Shown here: piece by piece, positions 17,234 to 25,787 of the stretch
Layout: each line of letters begins with the position of its first letter
Position numbering within the stretch: position 1 is the stretch's first letter
Assembly: GCF_009299795.1 (NCBI RefSeq)
Contig: NZ_VIGP01000001.1
Coordinates: 310,001 to 374,000 of the forward strand
DNA length: 64,000 nucleotides
Reading direction: 5' to 3'
Origin: Brachybacterium subflavum
GTDB taxonomy: Bacteria > Actinomycetota > Actinomycetes > Actinomycetales > Dermabacteraceae
Program-made: the position numbers and the translations under genes
Notes under the pieces: model-generated
Told to the model about the DNA's origin: nothing
Databases searched by the model: none
Seen by the model: only the letters and a program-made list of their open reading frames with translations

Positions 17234-18205
17234 ATGACGATCAACGAATCCCTGCAGCACGTCCCTCTCGACGCCGGGAAGCCCCGCTTCTCCCGTCGCA
17301 CCCTCGCCCTCCTGCCCGGCGTCATCCTCGCCGGTGCGACAGCACTTCGTGCTGCACCAGCGGCGCAGGCGGCTCCGCTTCGCACCTTCGAGCTTCCCAC
17401 TCCGACTCTGTCGGGGTTCATGACCGTGGGGAAGTCGATCACGGTTAATCCCGGCAAATGGCCGGCTGGAACCAAGCTCACCTATGAGTGGTATTACTTC
17501 GACGGCCCCGGCAGGGACGGCGAAATCAAGGATGTCCACGGCCCCACCCTTCACATTTCTGCTAAGTATGTGGACTGCTCGCTCGGCGTGTTCATCACTG
17601 CCACGAAGCCCGGATACGAAGACGCGCTGGTTGGCGCGGACACGCCCTGGGGCTTCAGCGTCGGCAGGGCACTGAGGACGGCGACGCCGACGATCTCGGG
17701 CAGCGCCAAGGTGGGATCGAAGCTGACGGCGAAGCCGGGAACCTGGACGAGCGGCACCAAGTTCTCGTACCAGTGGAAGGCGAACGGTGTCGCGATCAAG
17801 GGGGCGACCAAGTCGACGTTCACCGTCACCTCAGCCCAGATCGGCAAGCCGATCACGGTCACCGTGAAGGGGACGAAGTCCGGGTACTCTCCCGAGGCCA
17901 AGACGTCGAAGGCGACCGCGAAGGTGCCGGCGAAGGCCCTGACGGCGGCGACGCCGAAGATCTCTGGCACGGCTCGCGTGGGCCGCAAGCTCACCGCGAA
18001 GGCGGGCACGTGGACCTCGGGTACGAAGCTCGCCTACCAGTGGTACGCCAGCGGCACCGCGATCAAGGGGGCCACCAAGCCGACCCTCACGCTCGCCACG
18101 GCCCAGAAGGGTAAGCAGATCACCGTCAAGGTCACAGGCACCAAGAGCGGCTACGCCACCACTTCGAAGACGTCTGCCAAGACCTCGAAGATCGCCGCCA
18201 GGTAA
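17234..18205 (+). CDS. secreted Ig-like repeat protein (paralog 2)
   Basis: 323 aa from the ATG at 17234 (CAGGAGCAG site). The first 37 residues nearly repeat those of the upstream gene (MTI-ESLQHVPL-KPRFSRRTLALLPGV). Three Ig-like modules follow; the last two share KLTAKAGTW / KLTAKPGTW, YQW, GATK and TVKGTKSGY blocks. It is exported and lacks an anchor. A perfect 17-bp hairpin terminator lies 22 bp after the stop. Tandem duplication followed by divergence of the first module is the likely origin. Confidence 0.75.
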   Translation: MTINESLQHVPLDAGKPRFSRRTLALLPGVILAGATALRAAPAAQAAPLRTFELPTPTLSGFMTVGKSITVNPGKWPAGTKLTYEWYYFDGPGRDGEIKDVHGPTLHISAKYVDCSLGVFITATKPGYEDALVGADTPWGFSVGRALRTATPTISGSAKVGSKLTAKPGTWTSGTKFSYQWKANGVAIKGATKSTFTVTSAQIGKPITVTVKGTKSGYSPEAKTSKATAKVPAKALTAATPKISGTARVGRKLTAKAGTWTSGTKLAYQWYASGTAIKGATKPTLTLATAQKGKQITVKVTGTKSGYATTSKTSAKTSKIAAR

Positions 18206-18226
18206 CGCTGCGCGCCCAGCAATCAC

Positions 18227-18260
18227 GAAGGCCCCGAGGGAACGTTCCCTCGGGGCCTTC
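18227..18260. terminator. perfect palindromic terminator
   Basis: A perfect inverted repeat, gaaggccccgagggaac and its complement, is centred on aacgtt. It follows the second Ig-like gene and is flanked by short T-containing sequence. Strong and possibly bidirectional. Confidence 0.8.
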
Positions 18261-18300
18261 GCTCTGCTCGATTGTCCGCCTGCGGGTGCACACTGGCCCC

Positions 18301-18558
18301 ATGACGATGGGGGAGACGATCAGCGAGTACGACGGGAAGAAGCTCATCCCGCCGATGACGCGCACAGACACCGGTTGGGCCGAGCAGCGTCCGACGCCGT
18401 GCCCGGTGTGCGACACGGCCGAGAACATGATCGGCTGGCTCGCCTGCGCCTGCCGGCGCGACACCCTCATGGGCGGGCACCGAACGTGGATCTGCCAGCG
18501 GTGCGGTCACCGGCGCGTGCTCGGGTGCCTCGGAGAGACGCCGGGCGCTGTGCGGTGA
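18301..18558 (+). CDS. small zinc-ribbon-like protein
   Basis: 85 aa. Two cysteine pairs, CPVC (about residue 34) and CQRC followed by GHRR (about 66), form a probable zinc ribbon. An extra CAC lies between them. The start could be the GTG at 18286, but the ATG at 18301 is used here. It has a terminator upstream and no partner gene. The function is unknown; such ribbons bind nucleic acid or proteins. Confidence 0.5.
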   Translation: MTMGETISEYDGKKLIPPMTRTDTGWAEQRPTPCPVCDTAENMIGWLACACRRDTLMGGHRTWICQRCGHRRVLGCLGETPGAVR

Positions 18559-18565
18559 ACGGGGC

Positions 18566-18669
18566 TCAGCGCTCCTTCTCCTCCGCCAGACGCTTCTTCT
18601 CCATCCGCTCCTTCAGCCTCTTCTCCCGCTCGCGGGAGCGCGCACCCAGATCTTGGTAGCATCGCTCAT
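18566..18669 (-). pseudogene. frameshifted small highly charged protein
   Basis: The ATG at 18669 has a GAGGA site and begins MSDATK, but that frame stops after 18 codons. The neighbouring frame carries DLGARSREREKRLKERMEKK and ends EEKER at 18566, a natural-looking charged helical tail. The two halves would join with a one-base shift near 18652. Either a small gene is broken here, or the tail is translated from a start I cannot see. Confidence 0.3.
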
Positions 18670-19087
18670 GGCGTGAGATTTCCTCTTGACGGTGGTGACT
18701 CGCGCCGCCGCGACCCTGCCAGTTCGAGCTGGCGGGGTCGCACTCTGTGCGGCACGAAACGGATGATGACCAGGGGTCGGGTACTGCTGGATGACCAGGA
18801 CGGAGCCCGCGGGCTCGCACGAGGTCGTGAGGGTAGAAGGTTCCTCAGAGTGGTGCGGCAGGCCTGGGTAGGCGGCAACGTACAGCGCCCCGGGGAACCG
18901 TCAGGGGCGCTCGAAGAGCGGGTGGGGTCAGGCGGCGGCCGCGATGCGGCGCTGCGGACGCACGAGGGTCGTGACCTGCTCGATCTCAGCGGCTGTGAGG
19001 CCCGCGGCAGAGCTGGGCGCGATCACGGTGATCCGGGGTCCTCGCGAACGGGAGCGGGAAATCAAGAAGTGACCCAAGGTCACCGTC

Positions 19088-19171
19088 ATGTCGATTTTGC
19101 AAGCGCTCTCGTCGTTCGTGTCGATTGCGATTTTCGTGCGGATTATTGATCACGGCCAACCACAATGTTGA
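19088..19171 (+). CDS. possible 27-aa hydrophobic peptide
   Basis: The ATG at 19088 opens a frame for a peptide starting MSILQALSSFVSIAIFVRII and ending with a polar tail and a cysteine. Its hydrophobic core with a basic residue resembles type I toxin or membrane micropeptides. It follows a short inverted repeat in a less GC-rich patch. There is no clear ribosome site. Very tentative. Confidence 0.2.
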   Translation: MSILQALSSFVSIAIFVRIIDHGQPQC

Positions 19172-19267
19172 TTGAATCTGCCTCTTCTCCGTCTTGCGTG
19201 AAAGAATGCGGTGCAACAGGTGAGACTCGAGCGATCATCGGTCCAAGCGGACAGTGGGAGGCGTGTG

Positions 19268-20140
19268 ATGAAGAACGCGATGCGGGGGCTGGAAGCTGAA
19301 GCGGGAGAGGTGTGGGCGTATCGAGCCCGCCGGGATGACGCACTGACGCCCGTCACTGTCGTCCGCCGAGACTCCGAAACGCGACCTGAACGGGTGGTGA
19401 TTCGGCACGGTGTCGATGCCTCGAGCGGGGAGCAGGAGTGGGTGTCGCCCAACTGGCTCAAGGTGCCCTGGGGCGAGGTGGAGTCCTTCGTAGCCGAGGA
19501 AGAACGCCGGAAGGCGTTTCGGCAGCTCGGACCGGAATACTTCGACTACGGCCCGAGGTGGGAGTCCCCCGAGGCCAAGGCGGTCGACGCGCTTCTCGAC
19601 CGTCTTGTGGACGCGGACGTCGCATCACTTGGGTCGGAATACCCCTGCCTGCGGATCGAAGCGGTTGACCGTCTCAGCAGGGTCGCAGGGATTGCGAGCA
19701 ATGAGCTTACGGGGCACGACCTGACATTTGTCGATGCTGAGGTGACTGTCGCTCCGTGGCCTGTTGCTCTGCGGGTCGCGAAGGCGCTCGCGAAACGGCA
19801 CCCGGATCGGGTCATCCTGCAGGTGCAGGAGGAAGAGCGGGATCTCCGGCGGCTGCTCGCGAATGTCGGGAGTCGCTCGGAGCGTGGGTCTGAGGAGCGG
19901 AGCCTGGACATCCGTCTGGATGACGAGCGGGGTGAGCGCCAGTCTCGGGACCTCCGACGAGAGTGGGTCGGCGTCGAAGCTTGTCAAGATCTGGAGGAGA
20001 TCGCGGCACTGCGCTCCGCGATCCGGAGAGTCACGGTTGCGGCGCGGGCCGCCGTCGGGGCTCTCACGCGTGCCGGGTGTCAGGCCGAGGCGGCCGAGCT
20101 GCGGGAGGCACTCGATGGCGACGAGGGAGCGGCAGCGTGA
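19268..20140 (+). CDS. uncharacterised protein of the accessory region
   Basis: 290 aa from an ATG six bases after GGAGG; the frame extends to 19211. The N-terminus is mixed beta (GEVWAYRARRDDALTPVTVVRR, then VVIRHG...EWVSPNWLKVPW), followed by a helical region and a charged coil (about 190-250) with several RE/DE runs. No catalytic motif is recognised. It is less GC-rich than the core genes and is the last gene before the tRNA-Ser fragment, so it is probably cargo of the integrated element. Confidence 0.55.
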   Translation: MKNAMRGLEAEAGEVWAYRARRDDALTPVTVVRRDSETRPERVVIRHGVDASSGEQEWVSPNWLKVPWGEVESFVAEEERRKAFRQLGPEYFDYGPRWESPEAKAVDALLDRLVDADVASLGSEYPCLRIEAVDRLSRVAGIASNELTGHDLTFVDAEVTVAPWPVALRVAKALAKRHPDRVILQVQEEERDLRRLLANVGSRSERGSEERSLDIRLDDERGERQSRDLRREWVGVEACQDLEEIAALRSAIRRVTVAARAAVGALTRAGCQAEAAELREALDGDEGAAA

Positions 20141-20302
20141 GTCGGTGAGTGCCTATCCTGAACTAGCGCAAGCGGTGGACTCGATCTGGCACGGCCGCCT
20201 CGACTGGACGTCTGAATGTCACCCGGGCTTGAATGATCTGGCACGTAGCTGGCACGAACGTCACACAATCGCACAAAAGGGCAGGTCAGAACATATTAGA
20301 TG

Positions 20303-20330
20303 AGATGTTCAAATCCTCTCGTCTCCGCCG
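20303..20330 (+). other. 3' fragment of a tRNA-Ser gene (candidate attachment site)
   Basis: The sequence agatG-TTCAAAT-Cctct followed by cGTCTCC-G-CC has the T-arm (T-loop TTCAAAT, 4 of 5 stem pairs), the 3' acceptor strand and discriminator G of a serine tRNA. The matching 5' acceptor strand (GGAGACG) and the D and anticodon arms are absent upstream, so it is a fragment. Integrases often use the 3' end of a tRNA gene, leaving one intact tRNA and one such copy at opposite ends of an element. The orientation places the element to the left. Confidence 0.65.
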
Positions 20331-20334
20331 GCCG

Positions 20335-20379
20335 AAAAGGGTCGCTGATCAGGCGAAACGCCGGATCAGCGGCCCTTTT
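20335..20379 (+). terminator. rho-independent terminator behind the tRNA-Ser fragment
   Basis: The stem aaaaggg-t-cgctgatc pairs with gatcagcg-g-ccctttt around an aggcgaaacgccg apical hairpin, ending in TTTT. It sits five bases after the tRNA fragment, as expected for the original terminator of a tRNA gene. Confidence 0.8.
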
Positions 20380-20652
20380 GTCGTGCCAGACGAGATTCGC
20401 AACAGCGCTCATGACCCCTCGCTGACCTGCCTAGTGCTGGCAGGGATCCGGCACGACCCGACCTGTCTGGCAACTTCCAGGCCTACGACATCTCCCCGAA
20501 GCGTGCGGTGCGCTGCAATGTCCGCGTCTCTCGCGCGGACGTCGACGGCCTCCTGCGGCCCCTGGAACCCACGGGTCTGCGGGAGTGAAAGTTCTCGCCG
20601 CACTCGAGATTCGTCGCGCGATGATCGGACGCCGCGATCGCTCCTCAGTGAT
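20380..20652 (+). other. intergenic region with a possible 3' gene remnant
   Basis: Between the terminator and hipA there is no complete gene. A short frame on the plus strand, 20457 to the TGA at 20588, reads like a protein C-terminus (NFQAYDISPKRAVRCNVRVS, then ADVDGLLRPLEPTGLRE). It lacks a start codon, so it may be a truncated gene stranded by recombination at the attachment site. The family is not recognised. Confidence 0.3.
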
Positions 20653-21897
20653 TCACCCGGCAGCAGCAGCGACGGCTCGCATCCTCGGTTCCATCGACTC
20701 GGCCATGCGGGCGATCTCCTGCTCGGTGATCCCGTTGCCGCGCGCGACCCCGCGCCATGCGCTCACGGCGGTGGTGATCGAGCTGATCGAGCGGCGAGCC
20801 TGCGCGGCGGTCACGTCGCACTCCTCAGCGAAGTCCAGCAGGACCTCGGCCTCGTCGGGGAGCGCATCGGCACCCAGGATCGTGGTCGAACGTGATCGCC
20901 ACGGGTCCGGGGTCGGGTTGACGTCGAACGCTGGGCTGAGTGTCCACGCATCGCCGACTGACAGGAAGCCATGGTTGCGGAGGTGGTCGTCCGTGTTTCC
21001 GACCAGGACGCTGGTGACCACTCGCGCGAACAGCTCGCTGAGATCCGAGCGTGGTGACGCCGACAGATCTCGTACTGCTTCAGTGATCTCGGTGTAGTCG
21101 CGATGATCCCCATCGGATGCGCCCAGCGCGGTCATCGCGCTGATGTAGCCGATCCTCCGGCCCTCTGAGCTCCTGTCGAAGCGCCGCAGCAGCAGCACGC
21201 CTCGGTCACCGACCCGGGTGAGACGCCTGGTGGGGGTTCGGATCCCAGCCCTCTCCATGAGGTCGAGGGCCGTCGCTTCCCACGCCATGACGTCCCACTG
21301 GTCGCCGCCGTGCGGGAACTTCGCGATCGCGAGCGAGCCGTCCTCGAGCCGCACCGACGCCTTGGGGCGCGCTCCGCCGAGACCCGTCGTGCCGGTGTCC
21401 AGCAGCTGCTTCACGGCGCGAGACGAGTCGTCGCCGGCTGCGAGCTCATCGGAGGCGTGCAGCAGGGTCGGCAGCGAGATGAGGGCCGGCACCGTAGCGG
21501 GTGGACCGAGGAACGTACTGCTGTCGGGCCGCCGGAAGCGCAGAGCACCCTGGCGGGTGTCGTCACTGACTCCGAGAAGATAGTCGAGGTCGTCCAGCCG
21601 TCGGGGTGCCCGGTGCTCAGTCCTGGCACGTGCCCGCTCCGCCTGCTCGATGAGCCCCCGTCCCCAGCGGTCGGGAGCGCCGTCGCCGAAGGCGCGGACG
21701 AGACCGACCTGGTGCTGTGCACCCGTGACCAGGGGGAGTGCAGGGTCGATGCTCATGCCGCCCCGGGCAAGGTAGTCGGGGTCGTAGAGGAACGTGGTGG
21801 AGACCTGTCCCCGATGGCGTGTGAAGTGGGCCCGACCTACCAGGGACGTCTCCCGTGCGTCCTCCAGATGCACCTCAAGGGTCGTCTCGGTGCTCAT
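20653..21897 (-). CDS. hipA: HipA-family serine/threonine kinase toxin
   Basis: 414 aa from the ATG at 21897, which overlaps the hipB stop by 4 nt; the frame is open further upstream inside hipB. The N-terminal HipA domain is followed by GLGGARPKASVR, the ATP-binding lysine region (AIAKFPHGGDQWDVM), the catalytic NTDDHLRNHGFL and the metal-binding SPAFDVNP. All key motifs are present, so the kinase should be active. Known HipA toxins phosphorylate aminoacyl-tRNA synthetases such as GltX and cause growth arrest; the target here is unknown. Confidence 0.93.
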   Translation of the reverse strand: MSTETTLEVHLEDARETSLVGRAHFTRHRGQVSTTFLYDPDYLARGGMSIDPALPLVTGAQHQVGLVRAFGDGAPDRWGRGLIEQAERARARTEHRAPRRLDDLDYLLGVSDDTRQGALRFRRPDSSTFLGPPATVPALISLPTLLHASDELAAGDDSSRAVKQLLDTGTTGLGGARPKASVRLEDGSLAIAKFPHGGDQWDVMAWEATALDLMERAGIRTPTRRLTRVGDRGVLLLRRFDRSSEGRRIGYISAMTALGASDGDHRDYTEITEAVRDLSASPRSDLSELFARVVTSVLVGNTDDHLRNHGFLSVGDAWTLSPAFDVNPTPDPWRSRSTTILGADALPDEAEVLLDFAEECDVTAAQARRSISSITTAVSAWRGVARGNGITEQEIARMAESMEPRMRAVAAAAG

Positions 21898-22181
21898 CGC
21901 GCTCGCCTCCTGGCCAGTCTTTCGGCCCGCAGGCGGCCGATGTCGCTGCCGAGAGGGTCCGTGGCGGTCACTGTCTGCTCGAGGATGCCGAGGGCGCGGA
22001 GCACTTGAGCGACGCTCCCGAAGCTCACTCCCGGGTCGCCCTTCTCGATCTTGTACAGCGTGGCGCGGGAGATCCCTGCGCGCTCCGAGACCTGCTGGGC
22101 CTTCAGGCCGAGCACCATCCGCCAACCGCGCACGTTCTCGCCGAGCTCGGCCAGTTCACGTTCGATCCTGTAACCACTCAC
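21894..22181 (-). CDS. hipB: HipB-like XRE-family antitoxin
   Basis: 95 aa from a GTG seven bases after AGGAGG. The XRE helix-turn-helix reads LGLKAQQVSERAGISRATLYKIEKG, with a basic C-terminal tail (RLRAERLARRRAR). It is encoded directly before and overlapping hipA. It should bind HipA and repress the hipBA promoter; a palindrome with the right spacing lies 18-37 bp upstream of the start. Confidence 0.93.
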   Translation of the reverse strand: MSGYRIERELAELGENVRGWRMVLGLKAQQVSERAGISRATLYKIEKGDPGVSFGSVAQVLRALGILEQTVTATDPLGSDIGRLRAERLARRRAR

Positions 22182-22198
22182 GTCTCCACCTCCTGGTG

Positions 22199-22218
22199 AC
22201 GTCTTCGATCCTAGACGT
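22199..22218. promoter_or_regulatory. candidate HipB operator
   Basis: ACGTCT-N8-AGACGT is a perfect 6-8-6 palindrome upstream of hipB. The 8-nt spacing equals that of the known E. coli HipB operators (TATCC-N8-GGATA), although the arms differ. On the minus strand it covers TAGGAT, a plausible -10, so binding would block transcription. Confidence 0.55.
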
Positions 22219-22793
22219 TATTGAGCGTTGCGTCCAGGAATGCATACATAACGAAGGGGTCTGAGGCGTGGATCGGTCAGCGCGCCGCGGGTCATCGGCG
22301 ATCCTCACGGGAACGTGCTCGGCTGCCTTCAGGCAGTGAGGTGAAGAGCCGCAAACTGGCCCGAGAGCTCACGTGCGGTACGAGTCGGGGTCGGTCCAAT
22401 GCTCTGCATCGGACTGGCCTCGCTTCGCATGCAGTGGTCGGGTCACCTTCGGATGCGTCCCGCCGAGAGCGGCGGGTGACGATGATCGACGTGGCCCCGG
22501 TCTGGGGACGTCCGCGTGTAGGTGAGGTGGTGCTGCTACGTGCTCGAGGAGGACAGGCCGACGGGGCGGCCCTCTCATCGTCCCGGGCCGGGTCGCCCGC
22601 ACGCCGACGCGCTCGCCGACCCGCAGGTCGGCCCGCCCGCCCGTCGGCACGGTCCGGACGGTCCCGGCCTCATCGGATGAGACGACTGCCCGTCTGTCGG
22701 GACGCGCCTGTACTCTTACCCAGACCGTTCAGAGCCGACACGGCCGTCGGCTGCTGTCGTCGGCCGTGCGCCGAGGCAGGAGCAGGAGGCCTG
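22219..22793. other. long spacer upstream of ppc
   Basis: 575 bp between hipB and ppc with no convincing gene. It has an inverted repeat cacggccg / cggccgtg at 22739-22768 near the ppc start. Minus-strand frame 22369-22650 is open but has no ribosome site and arginine/proline-rich shadow-like composition. The ppc promoter is presumably near 22700 (tactct at about 22711). Confidence 0.4.
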
Positions 22794-25622
22794 GTGTCCG
22801 ACACAGGTGGCATCCATATTCCCACGCTGACCAGCGAGTTCCCCGTTGTCAGCGATGATCCGCACATCGACGCGCCGCTGCGCGCGACCGTCCGCAGGCT
22901 GTCCACGCTGCTGGGCCGCACGCTCGCCGACCAGCACGGCCAGGGCCTGCTGGACCTCGTCGAGGACGTGCGCCGACAGACCAAGGAGGCCAAGCGCTCC
23001 GGCGACGCCGGGGAGGCCCAGTCCATCCAGAAGCGCCTGGCCGAGCTGCCGCACGAGCAGGCGACCGAGCTGACCCGCGCCTTCACCGAGTACTTCCTGC
23101 TCGCGAACGCCGCCGAGCAGCTGTACCGGGTCCGCGCGATCGACGAGAACCCCACCAGCGAGTCCTGGATCCCGCGCACCGTCGCAGAGATCCACGAGAC
23201 CCTGGGCGCCGAGGCCCTGCAGCAGGCCGTCGACTCGCTCGACATCGAGCTCGTCTTCACCGCTCACCCCACCGAGGCCTCGCGCCGCGCGGTGCTCACC
23301 AAGCTGCGCAACGTCTCGGACCTGCTGGCCGAGGAGACCGAGGAGGGCACGCCCGAGCGCCGCCGCCAGGACCGCCACCTCGCCGAACTCATCGAGATGC
23401 TCTGGCAGACCGACGAGCTGCGCAGCACCCAGCCCACCCCGCAGGACGAGTCCCGCAACGCGCTGTACTACCTGCGCGGCATCTACCGCCACACCATGCC
23501 GGGTCTCATCGACGACCTGCGCGAGGAGCTGCGCGCCCATGGCGCCGACCTGCCCGAGCGCGCCGTCCCGCTGCGCTTCGGCACCTGGATGGGCGGCGAC
23601 CGCGACGGCAATCCGTACGTCACGGCAGACGTCACCCGCGAGGTGCTCGGGCTGCAGGCCGAGGCCGCCATCGACGTGTCGGTGCAGATCATCACGGACC
23701 TCATCGCCGATCTCTCCGAGTCCTCGACCCTGATCGGTGAGGACGACGCGCTGCAGGCCTCGATCGATGCCGACGTCGAGGCCGGCGGCTCCGTCGACGA
23801 GGAGCAGCAGCGGATGTACGCCGCGGAGCCCTTCCGGCTCAAGCTCGGCGCCATCCGCACCAAGCTCGAGCACACCCGCGAGCGCATGCGCGACGGCTCC
23901 GCCCACGTGCATGGCCGCGACTACCTCTCCGCCGACGAGCTCCTGGACGACGTCCAGGTGGTGCGCGACGCCCTGTCGCGCCACAAGGGCCGCCGCGCGG
24001 CCGACGGGGCGATCGCCGTCGCCCTGAACCTGCTGGCCGGCATCCGCCTCACCCTCGCCACGCTCGACGTGCGCGAGCACTCCGAGAAGCACCACGACGT
24101 GCTCGCCGCGATGTTCGACCGCCTCGGCGAGCTCGACCGCCCCTACGGCGACCTCAGCCGCGCCGAGCGCGGCCAGGTCCTGGGCTCGGAGCTCACGAGC
24201 CGTCGGCCGATGTACGGGGCCTCGCTCGCCGAGGAGGACTCGATCCTCGACGACTCGACGGCCGGCACCTACCGCGTGTTCACCGAGATCCGCAACGCCC
24301 ACAAGCGCTACGGCACCGACGTCATCCAGACCTACATCGTCTCGATGACCCACGGGGCCGACGACATCTTCGGCGTCGCCCTGCTGGCTCGCGAGGCCGG
24401 CGTCGTCGACCTCTCGAGCGCCGACGACAAGCGCGCGGACCTCGACTTCGCGCCCCTGCTGGAGACCGTCGAGGAGCTGCGCCACGCCGGCGAGATCCTC
24501 GAGGAGCTGCTGAGCAACCCCGCCTACCGCGAGATCGTGCGTCTGCGAGGAGACCGGCAGGAGATCATGCTGGGCTACTCGGACTCCAACAAGGAGTCCG
24601 GTGTGGTCACCTCGCAGTGGGAGATCCACCAGGCCCAGCGCACCCTGCGCGACGTCGCGGCGCGCCACGGCGTCACCCTGCGGCTCTTCCACGGGCGCGG
24701 CGGGTCCGTGGGCCGCGGCGGCGGCCCCACCTACGACGCGATCCTCGCGCAGCCCTACGGCGTGCTCGACGGCACCATCAAGTTCACCGAGCAGGGCGAG
24801 GTCATCTCCGACAAGTACACGCTGCCGGTGCTCGCGCGGGAGAACCTCGATCTCACGATCGCGGCGGTCCTGCAGGCCACGGCGCTGCACACCGAGCCGC
24901 GCACCACGCCCGAGCAGCTCGAGCGCTTCGGCTCGGTGATGGAGAACGTCTCCGATGCGGCGTTCGCCCGCTACCGCACCCTCGCAGACGATCCGGATCT
25001 GCCCGAGTACTTCGTGACCTCCACGCCCGTGGAGCAGCTGGGCGACCTCAAGATCGGTTCGCGGCCCTCGAAGCGCACCACCTCGGAGAAGGGCCTCGAC
25101 GGCCTGCGCGCGATCCCGTGGGTGTTCGGCTGGACGCAGTCCCGCCAGATCGTCCCCGGCTGGTTCGGCGTCGGTTCGGGCCTCAAGGCGGCCCGCGAGG
25201 CCGGCTACGAGGACGACCTGCACGAGATGCTGGGCAGCTGGCACTTCTTCCGTACCGTCATCTCCAACATCGAGATGACGCTCGCGAAGACCGACATGGA
25301 CATCGCCGCCCACTACGTGCACTCGCTCGTGCCGGAGAACCTGTGGCCGCTCTTCGAGCGGATCCGCGAGGAGTACGAGCTGAGCGTCGCCGAGGTCGAG
25401 CGCCTCACCGGCGTGCTCGACCTCCTGGACGGCCAGCCGATCCTCAAGCGGACCCTCGCCGTGCGCGACCGCTACCTCGATCCGATCAACTACATGCAGG
25501 TCGCGATGCTGCAGCGCTTCCGCGCGGTCGCCGAGAGCGGCGAGGAGCCCTCCGAGGAGCTCCAGCGCGCCCTGCTCACCACGATCAACGGCATCGCCGC
25601 GGGGATGAAGAACACCGGCTGA
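22794..25622 (+). CDS. ppc: phosphoenolpyruvate carboxylase
   Basis: 942 aa, normal length for the family. GTG start with AGGAGG four bases upstream. Catalytic and binding motifs are all present: VFTAHPTEASRR (catalytic His, about residue 155), GGDRDGNPYVT (about 268), GYSDSNKESG, FHGRGGSVGRGGG (about 625) and the C-terminal KNTG end. It carboxylates PEP to oxaloacetate to refill the TCA cycle in the cytoplasm. It is a stand-alone core gene; a large palindrome 80 bp downstream may terminate transcription. Confidence 0.97.
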   Translation: MSDTGGIHIPTLTSEFPVVSDDPHIDAPLRATVRRLSTLLGRTLADQHGQGLLDLVEDVRRQTKEAKRSGDAGEAQSIQKRLAELPHEQATELTRAFTEYFLLANAAEQLYRVRAIDENPTSESWIPRTVAEIHETLGAEALQQAVDSLDIELVFTAHPTEASRRAVLTKLRNVSDLLAEETEEGTPERRRQDRHLAELIEMLWQTDELRSTQPTPQDESRNALYYLRGIYRHTMPGLIDDLREELRAHGADLPERAVPLRFGTWMGGDRDGNPYVTADVTREVLGLQAEAAIDVSVQIITDLIADLSESSTLIGEDDALQASIDADVEAGGSVDEEQQRMYAAEPFRLKLGAIRTKLEHTRERMRDGSAHVHGRDYLSADELLDDVQVVRDALSRHKGRRAADGAIAVALNLLAGIRLTLATLDVREHSEKHHDVLAAMFDRLGELDRPYGDLSRAERGQVLGSELTSRRPMYGASLAEEDSILDDSTAGTYRVFTEIRNAHKRYGTDVIQTYIVSMTHGADDIFGVALLAREAGVVDLSSADDKRADLDFAPLLETVEELRHAGEILEELLSNPAYREIVRLRGDRQEIMLGYSDSNKESGVVTSQWEIHQAQRTLRDVAARHGVTLRLFHGRGGSVGRGGGPTYDAILAQPYGVLDGTIKFTEQGEVISDKYTLPVLARENLDLTIAAVLQATALHTEPRTTPEQLERFGSVMENVSDAAFARYRTLADDPDLPEYFVTSTPVEQLGDLKIGSRPSKRTTSEKGLDGLRAIPWVFGWTQSRQIVPGWFGVGSGLKAAREAGYEDDLHEMLGSWHFFRTVISNIEMTLAKTDMDIAAHYVHSLVPENLWPLFERIREEYELSVAEVERLTGVLDLLDGQPILKRTLAVRDRYLDPINYMQVAMLQRFRAVAESGEEPSEELQRALLTTINGIAAGMKNTG

Positions 25623-25701
25623 GCCGGGGCGCGGCGGGCGGCGGCTCCTGACGGCCGCGCCCGTGGGCGGCGCCCGGGCGGCGCCCCGCTCGCACCGCCG
25701 T

Positions 25702-25757
25702 TCTGCGCGGGTTTCCGGACCTTTCCATTGCGCGAAAGGTCCGGAGACCCGCGCAGA
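25702..25757. repeat. dispersed palindromic element, copy A
   Basis: An inverted repeat with 24-nt arms and one mismatch (tctgcgcgggtttccggacc... / ggtccggagacccgcgcag...) around an 8-nt loop. It lies between the convergent ppc and DUF559-like genes. The core ggacctttcc-tgcgc-gaaaggtccg is shared with the copy at 33594. It may also end transcription of both genes. Confidence 0.8.
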
Positions 25758-25787
25758 TGCGCTTTTCGGCCGCCTGCCGTCTGCGGT

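Larger units (their letters stand above)
18559..19267. other. 709-bp region without a secure gene
   Basis: It holds a probable broken small gene on the minus strand (18566-18669), a short hydrophobic peptide ORF (19088-19171) and a 6-3-6 inverted repeat gtgacc-caa-ggtcac at 19069-19083. From about 19040 the base composition becomes distinctly less GC-rich than the flanks. Longer open frames here have no recognisable features. Confidence 0.5.

Noticed and set aside
18673-19149. 158-aa plus-strand frame
   Set aside because: Starts with GTG and no ribosome site, and the sequence is Arg/Gly-rich without a domain; composition changes inside it.
22369-22650. 93-aa minus-strand frame between hipB and ppc
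   Set aside because: GTG start without a ribosome site and an Arg/Pro/His composition unlike a folded protein; kept only as a remark.
22716-25322. 868-aa open frame on the minus strand
   Set aside because: It lies entirely opposite ppc, is Val/Leu/Gly/Arg-rich as expected of GC-rich antisense frames, and shows no motif.
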